A DNA stretch of 64,000 nucleotides, taken from assembly GCF_002865645.1 (NCBI RefSeq), contig NW_020194594.1, positions 558,001 through 622,000 on the forward strand. Reading direction: 5' to 3'. How positions within the stretch are numbered: position 1 is the first letter of the stretch; each line of letters starts with the position of its first letter. Below the pieces are notes generated by a model that saw nothing but the letters and a program-made list of their open reading frames with translations, made no database searches and was not told the DNA's origin. The translations under genes and the position numbers were made by a program. Source of the DNA: Hyaloscypha bicolor E (taxonomy: Eukaryota > Ascomycota > Leotiomycetes > Helotiales > Hyaloscyphaceae). Positions 50,001-62,000 of the stretch are shown one piece after another.

Positions 50001-53000
50001 GCGCGGATAATTGACGCGATATCCTTTGATACAATGGTCGAACAGCAGAAGAAACATTTTGGGACGCCGTGCCCGAAAATATAGCTTGAATTCCACGGGG
50101 AACAGTGGCGTTTGATACACCATCGAGGTGATTTGCAAGAAATTCGTCGACGAGCTCAAGGATAGGTTCATCTATCAATGCCCCTGCATCCAAAAGGTAG
50201 GAGATCAACCCAGGATTGTCACACTCAAGGATCAATGCCATCTTGAGAGGATGAACAGCAAAATCTGGATCCGTAATCTTATCAACCCTAGCTCCTGCGC
50301 GTAGGAGATGGTGAACAGTGGTGGCAGTGGACCGTGAAAAATGTTCGGCTTCTACGTCAGAATCGAAATTGTCCACCATCCGACCGATCAAGTCACCTTC
50401 ATCAAATCTCCAGAGAGTTGTTGTCCCAAGAATAGCGCAATCCAAGGGGGAGCCGAGCTCAGAGATGCGATTCACATCGCTCCCTTCCTTAAGAAGCCAC
50501 GAACAAACCTCATGCCGAGAGAGAAGAGCCGCCCAGTGCAAGGTCACCGTGTCTGAAAAATTTCTCTCCCACGTATCGAATCGTGCATCAGATTGGAAAG
50601 CATAAGACCACCATAAAAACTGGTATGGCTTGCGGGGGTCAAATAACTTGTGTGACAGATGAACAACCAGGGGGTCCTGGTGATATGAACGTAGATGTGA
50701 ATCCCAGTTAGAGGCAGCGTACATCAAGAGAGGGTATTTGTCACACCTTGGTGCGAAAGCAGCGTCCGCTGGTTTCTTAGGTTTCTCTTGTTGTTTGATC
50801 TCCCGGCTGATCAAACTTGAGCCTTGAGGTTTCCCTTTTTGCATTCGAGAGCTATTGTCATCACCGGATCTCCCATCGAGAGACTCGTTCGTGCCCATAG
50901 AGTCACTTTCCTTATCGCTGCTCTCATTATCTTCGTCATCGTCATAGTCACCCTCGCTGCATTCTCCATATCCCTCATTCCCCTCCTCTAACTCCAGATC
51001 GGAGTCATCAGACCATATGTCATCGAATATGTTCGCTGGAGGGGGGATTTGCCCAATTCATCTAGGTTGAGATACGTGAGGCAAACTTGTCCGAGAAGTA
51101 GATTACTATCCTTAGTACAGATCTTGAATGGAGCCAACCTTGGGTCTTTGGTGGGTTCAATAGACAGCAAATATTCCTTGACTGTGAAATGTGCTAGTTC
51201 GATCCCATCACCTGTGGCTCGTCGACGAACAAGACTACTACACCATCGTAAAATCTCGTTTTCGGAGGTCATTGCATTGGGGTCGAAACAGGTATCCCCA
51301 GGTGTGATAGCCAGGGCTTCGAGTAGTGCACGACCACTCAATGGCCGGATTGCGCACGCAAGCCATTGCAGGGTTCTTGATACTAGATCATGTATTTCTG
51401 TGTGGCTTTCGAGAACGCGGCCCAAAATACGCTCGTAGGTCTCGGGTAGGCCACGGGGCAATTTGTCCAAGGCTTTTGCACGAGCCTTGTCTGTTGGTAA
51501 CTCGCAAAGGTGGTCTATCTGACAAGCAACCCATCGAAACCTGAAACAGTAAGAATCTATGTGTAACAGAGCTATACTAGATTAATACTCACATCCCATC
51601 AGCTCCGTGAATTAAACGCTTCATTATTTGCTCTTTCAAGTCCGGATCTTTAATATTGAGCTGCCTTTTTCTCGTCCTTGTGTCAATTTCGGAGGCAACA
51701 TATAGCTCCAAGTCGCTGCTTCTAGCTACTATGAAGACTTGTTCGTACCCTCCTAGGGATTGCTCAATGTCAGCTTCACGACGACTCGCGTAGAGTGCTC
51801 TAACTCTACGGTGATCTTGCTGAATTCGTTGGATGACATTGATAGCATCTAAACGGTTGCTTGTAATCTCATCTAGACCATAGATAAGCACCGTCGTCAG
51901 AGAGAATAGGTCTGTAATCTGGTGCAGAAGTCGAAGCATCGATTCGGGGTTTGGTGACCGATAGCCACCTGAAGGCTGGAGATAGCTTTCGTGAAAGATA
52001 ATCAATAAGTCAAACGCGGCTTCTTTCTGCAATACGAGTTGCTTGATTAGGGAGCCAAGGATATTCGATAGTTGCTGGGTGGCGGCATCTTTGTAGTCAC
52101 AGTAGAAGAATGCAAATCCTAATTCGATGTTAGTAGGCAATTATTCCTAATATAACAGAACTCTTAAGCACTGACCTTCTTCTTCGCCGACAATTTTCCC
52201 GAGTTCTTGAATGATTGTAGACCTATATGCTATTAGCATTTGGAATATTAGTTTAGGATAATATTACCCACATCAAAATCGTTTTACCAGCACCAGCTAG
52301 ACATTGTAACACAAGTCAGACGGTGGCTAGAGAACGCGTTTTTTCTATATATACGAATGCCGTGGAGCCAGAGTTTTGAGTTTCTCTTTAGTTTCCACTC
52401 TTGGAATTCAATACCATCTGTAAACCATACTCCCGTACCCGGTTGTCTAAGGGTGACAGCAGATTCTTGATTTCTCATTGGGTCGATATTCGCAGGAACC
52501 AACCATTCCAGGATTTCTTTCCGAGCGTCATCTAACCACTTCCTATTAGCAACCTGCTCGGCGAGAATTAATTGCCAGCCTCAACACTCACTCAATACTA
52601 TAATATGCCTTTCCACTCGATCCTTCTCTAGTCCTCTCTTAATATCCGACAGAGTTGTTCCTAAGGCGTCTTGCCTCGCAAGGAGGATGATTAAGGCAGA
52701 CCTACGAGCAAGTTAGTAACTGAATGCTCGCTTGCAATTCTGGATAGCTCTAAGCTTACATCTCATCTGCGTTCAACGCCAAGGCCAACTTTTCTCTATG
52801 CCCCTCAACTTCTGATGCCAAGGCTTTCGTCTCAGAGTGGGTTAACGGCCATCTTAGACGTTCCTTAGCCTGATCAAGAAAACCTTTTGTCTTCGATAGC
52901 TCGAACTTGTCCAACAAGTCGTTGATCTTCCGCAGAGTTCGGTAGCAAGATTCAACATGGTGAACCTGCGTTGTCGAGATGAAAGGTGCGCTCTCCCCCT

Positions 53001-53190
53001 CTAATCCTTCCGCGATGTTTCGAAGGCTGTGAAGAATCCCTGACAGGGAATTAACATCACTGATTAACTTGGCCACAGCCTTGTCTGAATCTCGGACAGC
53101 CCGAATATATTTGTACCCGTTGCGAATCACGATGTCAGCAATGGTCATCAATCCTGGAATACTGGCAGAGATCGACAATGGATCTGCCAT
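47095..53190 (-). CDS. NLR-like STAND protein: HeLo-like N-domain, NACHT, winged helix, acidic linker, ankyrin array (frame break)
   Basis: Seven-exon model: 53190-52760, 52701-52599, 52553-52355, 52296-52272, 52222-52176, 52118-51593, 51540-47095; introns 45-58 nt, phases consistent. It starts MADPLSISASIPGL, the fungal HeLo-like/SesA-type N-terminal domain (residues 1-140). NACHT Walker A is GIPGAGKT (about residue 243, split by intron 3). Walker B is VLIYGLDE (about 343-350), with an SRRE sensor-like block. A winged-helix region follows (LPETYERIL, LQWLACAIRPLS, LAHFTVKEYLLS). An Asp/Glu-rich linker and about 20 ankyrin repeats run to the stop at 47095 (1,267 residues after Met at 50898). 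The frame changes by one base in a G run near 51042-51054 (LDELG to PPPPANIFDD), so the protein is either truncated at about 606 residues or the base is an error. Such receptors oligomerise on ligand binding and trigger cell death in fungal non-self recognition; the ligand is unknown. Confidence 0.85.
47490..47591 (-). repeat. In-frame 51-bp tandem duplication in the ankyrin array
   Basis: Two 51-base units (47490-47540 and 47541-47591) encode 17-residue copies, N-x-C/D-W-x-x-N-T-A-x-x-T-F-x-S-K, between two ankyrin repeats. The period is half a standard 33-residue ankyrin repeat plus one residue and shows no ankyrin consensus. Confidence 0.85.
51042..51056 (-). other. One-base frame break in the NLR-like gene
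   Basis: The NACHT/winged-helix frame reads through LDELGK and stops at 50988, while the acidic-linker/ankyrin frame is open and protein-like from about 51054 (PPPPANIFDDIWSDDSD). No intron with GT-AG ends restores the frame. A homopolymer (six G, then ccc on plus) marks the site; one extra base would join the frames. Confidence 0.75.
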
Positions 53191-53692
53191 TTGTCTAGTC
53201 GTAGCCCTGGGTATTTGGCTTTTGTAGCACACACCAGAGCACGGTTCTCAGACGGAAGATTACATCGCGAAATATGGATGACTTTGCCGATCAGGCTCGA
53301 GAAGCACAGCCGCAACGCCACGTGAGGAAGGCAGAAATATGGGCTTACCGTAGCCCAAGGATACTAGTTGAAAATGGAGGGCGGAAGGGGCTGTGCAAGG
53401 CGAACTTTCACCTCCCGCACAGCCCATCGTAGCGAAGCGTAGAAAATTAAACTCGCGCAAAACGAAACCCTTTAGAAAACTGAGGTCCAAACCTCAAGTT
53501 TCCGGGGTATTTCGTTCGGTATCAATCGACTTATAAACAGAGTGCATCGAACCTCTAGAAAGGATCCAGCAAGTCACCCACCCCCGGCAGATATTCGGGC
53601 CCGTTAAGACCTATTTTTCGCTACTTAAAGTACAATAAAGTAACTTGATTTTTAAGTTTTACCTATTCCTTTTAACTACTAACTCAGAAACT
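53191..53692. other. 5' flank of the NLR-like gene with direct repeat R2
   Basis: About 500 bp between two minus-strand genes. The proximal 250 bp are presumably the promoter of the NLR-like gene; I see no clear TATA box or known site. The distal part is repeat R2 (53439-53620) and the 3' flank of the zinc-finger gene. Confidence 0.5.
53439..53620 (+). repeat. Direct repeat R2 flanking the NLR-like gene
   Basis: Partner of R1 (46443-46620), same orientation, 7.0 kb away. The central palindrome is degraded to gaggtccaaacctc. Differences include both transitions and small indels. Confidence 0.75.
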
Positions 53693-55353
53693 TTATTCTC
53701 CTAAGGCCAGTTTTGACGCTTCTAGAGCAGTTGCCGCGTCACACCCTGCATTTGAGAAAGGTGCTAAGGAACCCTTACAGTGCAGACGCCGGTGAGCCTC
53801 TTTGAAGGTTTTAGTTGACCATGTGTGGCCACAGATGTCGCAAGAGTATAACGGATTGAAAATTGTAAGCGTTGAACAGGACCCCTTTAACTTTTCTGTA
53901 TGGTACTTCAATTTTGCAAACTTGAGCATGTTACCCCAAGCACAGTATGGGCAATGGAAAGTACGTTGGCGCGGATGTGAAGTCTTGAAATGCTTAACCA
54001 AGTCTTTATCTGCCGCAAACTTGGTGTTGCATATCCGACAGCTTCTGCGTCCTTCTGTATTCAAATAGTATTGCGCATGCTGGTCAAAGACTTTCTTATT
54101 GTCTAACAGTCTCAGACAAGCTCGACAGCACAATTCCTGCGGCAGGTCAGCTCTATATCCATAACCTATATTGTCTTATAGGTACTATAAATACAAATCT
54201 TGTGTAAAAACATTGTCTAGCCCAAATGAATTGACTTACAGAGGAGCCCCCTTTGCGAGTCCTTTCATGCTGCACGCAGGCGTACTGTCTCACATATCGC
54301 TTCCCACATGACGTGCAGGCATATGGCCATTCCTCGGATGATATATGACTTTCTAAGAAGTGCTCTCGAAGCAAGCGGGATTGAAAGAACCTACGCGGGC
54401 ATTCTGGACAGCATAAGGGATATTCAGATTCCGCAATGTGGTGGACTCGTTGATGTGCTCGCAGGTTGTCCAGAGTGGGATAATGCTCATGGCACTGCTC
54501 ACACTCATATTTCCATTCATTGTGTGACTCATGCTTTTTTGCGATATGCATGGCCAATATTGCTTTTCTGCAGAAGCTTTGCCCGCATTCAATGCACGAA
54601 TGTCTCCGTTCTTGTAAGGGAAGATGCTGTACAGTTCGGTGGCGGCTAAGATCGCCTCGGCGATAAAACCTATTGCTGCTTTACATTAGTTAGCGATACG
54701 TAGTTGTACATGAAATGTAACGAACCATTCAGTACACTTGTAAGGCCAATTCTTGCTAGATTCATGAACCCATTTATGAACCTTTAAGCATTCCTTTGCT
54801 ACAAAATGCCGCCACAGCTCTGGCAAGAATGGTAGCAACCAGAGCGTATAACTGTTCTTGTGATGGGCATCTCACGGGCAGTTGAGCACTGAAAATTGCG
54901 TAACCCTTGATTTTTGAAGCTCATAATTGGAGCGTGAAATCTGTGCATAGAGGTAAGAGAGTGCCTGTTGCAATGACTCAGGTTTCGAAACTTTCGGCAA
55001 CAACCTCGGAATGGGCATGGAATGTCCCGAGGTTTGTAGCCCTACGCACAAGGGTAACAGCACATCACACCTCCAGCTGGATTCTTAGAGTCTACCAGGG
55101 CCCAATGCCGATTGTTTGTGCGCAATTCGCCAATAGTGATACTACATGCAACACAGGGCTCTTTTGAATGACGACGATTGTAATTCTGTAGTAACGACCA
55201 TGTTCGGTTGCCTCTACTAATGGCAAGATCGACATCTGGTGGTTTGGCCTGGCAAACAAGATTCCACATCCCTGGGGTGCAGAATCTCTTACGACCCGAG
55301 GTTTTGGGAAGCTCAGAATAACCCTCAGGGTCTACGGGATATACGAAGATCAC
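53693..55353 (-). CDS. C2H2 zinc-finger protein gene, damaged in its 5' half
   Basis: Three exons: (55353)-54726, 54675-54240, 54136-53693; introns 54676-54725 and 54137-54239 have GT-AG ends and keep phase. About nine Cys2His2 fingers are seen, e.g. CPFRGC-x-KF...HCNRH, CIECGQSFCRKAILAMHIAKKH, CEQCHEHYPTLDNLRAHQRVHH, CPECPRRFFQSRLLREHFLESH, CTSCGKRYVRQYACVQH, CRICNTKF...HFKTSH, CPYCAWGNM, CDICGHTW...HRRLH. The N-terminal part (55353-55045) has a different Cys set, CVAC and CCYPC about 28 residues apart, reminiscent of a GATA-like finger but unproven. Two lesions: TAG at 55042-55044, and a one-base loss near 54801-54812 inside a finger (CQSCGG then FVAKECLKVHKWVH in another frame). An intact shorter product could start at Met 54557. 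Probably a nuclear DNA-binding protein; targets unknown. Confidence 0.65.
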
Positions 55354-55400
55354 GGCATAAAGTATCAGGAATACAGGGCATTATTTTATTAAGGCCACTA

Positions 55401-55461
55401 AATGCCCTGTAAGGTCTTACTTTGATCTCCCTGTAGCTAGTCCTAGTCCCCTGTAAGCCCC
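55401..55461 (+). repeat. Left terminal inverted repeat of the Tc1/mariner-like element
   Basis: Nearly unmutated, GC-balanced 61-bp repeat. Eighteen bases before it, at 55373-55382, a stray acagggcatt (its own terminal ten bases inverted) may be the end of another copy. Confidence 0.75.
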
Positions 55462-55635
55462 TATAAGCTTACTAAAAGTGCCCTGAAGGCTTAATATGGG
55501 CTTATGCAGCTTGACAGGTACTAAACGCCCCCAAACGCCCATAAATATAGGCGAGTCCACTAATTAGTAGCTAGTAAAGGGGAGATAATTAACCCTAATA
55601 TACACCTCTCTATACACACTTTGTTCTGAATTCTA

Positions 55636-55920
55636 ATGAAGATTATAAAGATACTTTGGCCAGGAAACTCACCTGATCTCAATATAATTGAGAAAGCCCG
55701 GTTTTGGATAAAAAAGGAGACTACCAAGCGGGGACCTACTAGTAATAGAAAGAAGCTGAGAGTGTTGGGCCAATGGGAGGTACATAATGACATAATCATG
55801 GTCACTAGAACTAGAATCCCTATAGAATCAATAGAAACATCTTTAAACACACCAACAATTCCCACAAATAGTAGCAATACCAGGTACACCATTATTATAG
55901 GCTTCATTCAAGCTTTATGA
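55636..55920 (+). pseudogene. Tc1/mariner-like transposase, C-terminal fragment
   Basis: Open frame of 94 residues starting MKIIKILWPGNSPDLNIIEKARFWIKK. W-P-x-x-S-P-D-L-N-x-I-E is the region holding the last catalytic acidic residue of Tc1/mariner-class DDE transposases. The rest of the catalytic core is missing to the left, where only the terminal repeat precedes it, so the fragment is an internal-deletion product. After about residue 75 the sequence departs from the family; the true continuation is found near 63690. It is not a host gene. Confidence 0.7.
55766..55880 (+). repeat. 115-bp direct repeat, left copy
   Basis: ttgggccaatgggaggtac...cacaaatag matches 63585-63697 in the same orientation, with mainly C/T and G/A differences (right copy more RIP-mutated). 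Confidence 0.8.
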
Positions 55921-56099
55921 CACCATTCCAGGCCTCCATTTTGGTCCGGACGTTATACGCCGCGAACTGAACACAATTCACACTCGGTCACATGATACTC
56001 GCTAGCACACACATCACTATCAACCACCGATAGACAAGTTGCCTAACGAACTCATCGAGAAAGCTCATTAATTCCGCTCCTTTTTCGCATCAAATTACG

Positions 56100-59000
56100 C
56101 TTCATCCAAGGAGATTGGCACAACCGATCGCAGAGCAATTAAGGGGATTACAGCACGTTACCCTCGACGTAAAGCCTCAACCTCCTCCGCATCAAGTAGC
56201 CGATACTCCACAGAACCAAGCCCCTTTCCCAGTAATTAGGCAATCGACAAATCACTCTTCAGAAAGACCTTATGCGAATTCTCGGTACAGATACGCAAGA
56301 TCCCCGAGTTCTCGACTCCTTTAACTCCTTTATACAATATCCCCGGGAATTGGGAAGGCACGGACCACATTTTACCACCCGCCACATATACTGCGAACAT
56401 AAGTACCGGTAAACAAAGGGATAATTCGCAAGGATCAGACGAGATAGAGGATATATGCCGAGATTCTCCGCAAACTAATAAAACCGAGGATATACGCCGA
56501 GGTTCTTTACAAGCCATAGGCGAACTACTCTCTAGAGAAGATATAGTAACCATAATTGCTAATACAGTTATTACTATCCTCAAATAGTAATACGGAAACG
56601 AAGGAGGGAATACCACTCTACTACCTGTCCTCCCTCAAGACCATATAGACCTTACGGATACCCGGTAGAGAGCCGCTAATATCGGATATTTTGACCCAGA
56701 TCTCGCCGAATCAGAAGGAGAGGAAAATTATATTACTATTGGAAATAATATCTACTAGAGAAACATATACCTTTTTACAGATATAGTATAAGATAATATA
56801 ACTAGTAAACAAGCCGTAGTTATATATCAAAATCTTATTACTTGTTTTTAGGGAGCGGTACTTGAGTAGTATACTAGTAAGCTAGACGATTTATACCGAG
56901 CCGGACTCAAGTTCTCTCAAGACAATATTAAATAATAAACAAAAGCATTAATTTAATATTTCAAGGACCCTCTATTAATTACCTTGAGAAAATTATAATC
57001 GGAAATATATACTAAGGATAATATAAGAACTAGCAAGAATATATATTCCTATATAGTATTTATAATATAATATACTAAAGCCGCCAAGTTTAATAAGCCA
57101 ATCTAATAGCTATTATAGGCCTGGAATAACTTGGATCCGGAACTCAGAGTATATATTAAGAGATCTATTGAAAATACTATACTCAGGCAGTTTATAAATA
57201 TAGTAGTATTAAAGCAAGACTTATAGTTCGAGATCTATTATATAAAAAATAATAAATTACGAGAATTAATAAGGACGGACCGCTGCCTGACAGGTAATAT
57301 ATATCTCTCTTACCGGAATCAAAATTATAATTATAAATGGGATTATTAACTAGTTCGATTCTTCTATCTAAATATAAACTTTTGCCCGTTTTATCCTTTC
57401 TCAAATCTCAATCCTTAATCTTAATAGCTATAGCTATTAGATAGCTCCTAGAACTCTACTAATATATTATAAAAGAATAATTAGAAGGCTTTTCTATATT
57501 TCTATCTATATCTATAACTAACTATAGGATTTATAAAGAATAAGAAAGATATAAAGAAGTATATTTACTTTAATATATTATTCTTAAGAAATAACTCTAA
57601 CGGAAATTAGTATTACTATTGCTTTTATTAATTTAATAGTAGTAATATAGTTAATAATAATTACCTTAATATCTCCGAAAAATACGGTATATAATATAAT
57701 AATAAGCTCTAAGAATACGGCTATATCTTCTCTAAGGAATTAGACCCTATTAGTAAGCCAGAAAATAATATATATATAGTAATTCCCATAATCTCTATAA
57801 TTAAGTATATAACTATTTATAAGAAATACAAGTCTATATTTAAGTCTCGAAATAAATTCTTTAAGTATATATATTCTAACTCGTATTTAGTAAAGGCAAA
57901 AAGAATTTCTATTATAAATAATATTATTAAGTCTATTTAGCCCGGTTTTATAAATATTAAGATTATTATAATAACTTCTACTAAGACTCTATTATTTACT
58001 AATATTACTAGATATAAATATATTATCTTAGGTATTAAGATTATAGTAAAGAATAAAGTATTTCAGATTTATATAAATACTAGCTATTTATAACTATTAG
58101 TAGATTATAAATAGCTATTAAAAAACCTATTTATAAGAATTAATATAATAAAATAAATAGTTATTAAAGGAATTGCCTTAGTCTAATAGCTTTAGGGCTA
58201 GGCTACCTTTAATTTATATATTTATAGAAAAATCAATAATTATTTAATTCTTAGTAAGGTTATAGTTAATATATAGATTATAGATAACCTTAACTTCTTA
58301 CTTCTTTTAGAAAACGGCTTCCTCGTTCTATACGGAATATTAATTAATATACTAGATTATATTATTACCTTTAGTATAATTAATAGTCTTATAGCTTCTA
58401 TTAAGGTATATACTCGAGATATCCGAATTATTTATAAGGTTCTTACTAAATAATAAACTATTATTTCTCTCGAAAATATGGTTTATATTAATATAACTTA
58501 TAGTATATTACTATTCGGATATAACTATATACTAGATACCTATTTTGCAGATATATATAATATATTAATAGATTATAGTAACTATATTACCTATATAAAT
58601 ATTATAAATAAGTTATAGATAATTCTATATTATATAAGATTTAGTATAATTCGAGACTTTAAAGAAAAGGGTTATTATATAGTTATATTTAATAAACTTA
58701 ATAAGAAACTTAATAGAAATATATCTACTTCTATATAATTTATAAAAGTTATAGGAATTATAAAGCCCTCTAAGGTTTATAAGAAAGTTCTCGGTAATAA
58801 GATATATATTTATACTAAGAACCTAATTCTTGCAAGCCAAATCGAGAGTCTTATTATTGAATTCGAATAGTACTAGAAGAATAGCAGGAACCTGATTAAT
58901 ATACTAGAGGACAAGTATATAGAGATTTCTTTTATTAAGACCTAGTTAGATAAGAAAATCAAGTATAAAATCTATCCGGTCAGAGTTTATAATTAATAGG

Positions 59001-62000
59001 TTATTAATAAGGTATTTAATAGTCTTTATATATATAACAAGATATATTTCCTATAAAGTACTATTTTTTCGGTTAGCCCGTATTTATTATCTGGAAAAAT
59101 ATTAACGGGAAATCTAAAGAATATCTAGTTATTAATCTAAAAGTCTTTAATAGCCTCAAAATCCCTAATAACTATCTTATATTATTATAATAGAATATTA
59201 TTAATATACTTAGGAGAGCCAAATATATCTCTATTATAAATATATTATTATTATTCTATTAATTCCTTATTAAGGAAAAATATTAAAAGCATTTTATTAT
59301 AATCTCTTACTAGGGATAAGAAACTTTTAAGATAGCTCTTATAAGTTATTATAATTCTCTAATATATATTTAATATTTTATAAACTGCCTTTTAAAGAGC
59401 TATAGTTATTTCTACTATTATTTTATTAATAATATTATTATATTTTTCAAGTTATTCCAGAAATATCTTTAGTATCTTTATATTATTCTTTATTTATTTA
59501 AGAAGAAACATATCTTATTCTCTAGAAAAAGACATTTCTAGGATATTTATTAATAAAGCTATTTGGCTATTATATTAATAGCTTTAGAATAAATATAATA
59601 AAGAAATATATAGCTATTATAAAAGCTATATAATTTCCGGAGAACCTTTAGTAACTAGAATACTTTATTGAAATAACTAGTTAGCTTTACTAATTTATTT
59701 TATATTATATAAAAATAATTAAACTATTATAAAAGAAAAAGATAAAGTTACTTATAATTAGCTATAAATAAGATATAACTAGGATAAAAAGAAAAGGATA
59801 TATAGTAAGAACTAAATAGGAATCTAGTAAAAAAGAAGTTGCTTTATTTAAGTCTATTAAAAGCTATTTATTAGATCTTAAAGTACTCATTTACTATAAT
59901 CTAATAAGATAGTTATATCTCAAAATTAATACTTTAAATAAGAGAGGTTTTGGTATTCTCGTATTCTATTTCAAGTAGAATTATATTATTCTTTTAGATC
60001 TTAGTAAGATTATATCTATAGTTATATAACTAATACTATTTCTTAATAAGCTTCTAAGTATAATAGAAAAGAACTATAAATTTACTAAGCTTAAGATAAT
60101 ATATTTACTATATACTTATTATAAACTATATATAATATTCTAATTAGTTCAGGATCTAGTTATTATATTAACTAATTATACTACTATTAGAGATATTTAT
60201 AACCAAATATTATTAGTAATAAATAATATAAATAAGGCAAATATAAGATTTATTATTACTTTATAGTACTTATTATAATATTAACTTAATATCTGCTATA
60301 TTTCTAATAAACTAAATATTATTCCTAATACCTTATTATATTTTATTATATTCGAGTCTTATAATATCTCTTATAATAATAAGTTTAATAATATATATAT
60401 ATTCTCTAAATTAAATATAAGTAATAACTTTAGAACCGAGTTTTATAAGAAATATATAAAGAACTTCTATTTTGCCTGTATTCTATAATTATTAGGTTTT
60501 CTTAAATTAGTTCTAGAAGGCAATTTCTCTTCCAAGATATATAGTATAAACTTCGAAATTAAAAGCAGTTTCTTTTATTATATTTCGCTATCTAGGGCTC
60601 TATAATTATATATACCTTATATTATATAAAGACTTTATTATCTATAGTTTATAATAACTAATATTTCGGCTTTAATTATACTTATAATAAGTTTTATAGT
60701 TTTTATATTCCCTGTTTAATAAAAAAGGTTCTTAATTATATTAAGTTTTACTCTAGCTATCTAGTAAATAATATATAGAAAACCCGCCCGAATAGTATAC
60801 TATATCTCATTATTATCTTATTACTTTCTTTTTATATAATTATTATAGATTTCATTTTAGCCTTATTAGAAGTTCTAGTAATTATATTATAAATACTTAA
60901 TAAATATAATATTTTTAATTATATAATAATAAATACATATAAATTTAATAAGAAATTACTATTAATTCCAGGCTATAATACTTATAATACTAAGGAATAG
61001 GCTATTGTTTTGCTTTATATACTTTTATTTTATAACTAAGGCATTTCTAAAGCATTTATTACTAATTATAATTCGAAATTTATATCCGATTTATAGAAAG
61101 TAATTTAGGCTATAATAAATATAAAGTTACTATTTTCTATAGCTTAATACCTATAATCTAATAGCTAATCTAAAATTAAAAACTAGTAAATAGAAATCGC
61201 AATCCGGTACTATATATATAAATTCTCTAATTAAGTATAATCTATAAATATAATCCTTTTATAAGCAGTATTTAATAATACCCTTTTATATCCTATTAGC
61301 TATAGTTCAAACGAGGTTATATAAGAATTAAAGGCAAATACTTCTTTATTTTTTCTAGCTTTAGATAATAATAGAATCTCAGAAGTTATTAGGAATTTAA
61401 GGTATATTAATACTAAATTAGCTATCGAATTTGCTACTAATATAGTAAAGGAATACTATAATTTATAATATACTTCTATTAAGTTAAATATTAGTAATAT
61501 AGTATATTTTAAACTATATAAGAAATACTAATTACCCGGAAAACCGAACTATAAGATTTCTAAATAAAGAACAGGCCTCTTTTATATTAGAAAGAAAATC
61601 AGGAAGCTAGTATATAAATTAGATCTGCCCCTTTATTAAAAGATCTATCCGGTAATCTTAATTATATATTTGGTACTAATACTATTTAGTAATAATTTCT
61701 TTAAAAAACTACTTCCTAATATTTAGAAGCCCCTTAAGAGTTAGAATAATAATAATAAATAGAAAATATACGAGTTAGAATATATAGTTAACCGATATAT
61801 TATATAGTATAATAGAAAGAATTATATTAAATATTTTATTAAGTTTAAAGGTTATAGAAACTAATATAATAACTAGTATTTTCTAGAACTTCTCTAAGAT
61901 ATTTATAAGCTTATTACGAAATATAAAGAAAAACTAATAGCCTTACCGGTCTTATATTAAAGAGCTCATACCTCGATACGGCATTTATAAAATCCCTCTT

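Noticed and set aside
48047..50605. Long plus-strand open frames (for example 48047-48601, 49511-50014, 50318-50605)
   Set aside because: They are antisense shadows of the GC-balanced ankyrin coding sequence, with no domain or start context of their own.
53260..53490. 76-residue minus-strand frame upstream of the NLR-like gene
   Set aside because: Lies in the promoter interval and overlaps the repeat R2 edge; no recognisable protein features.
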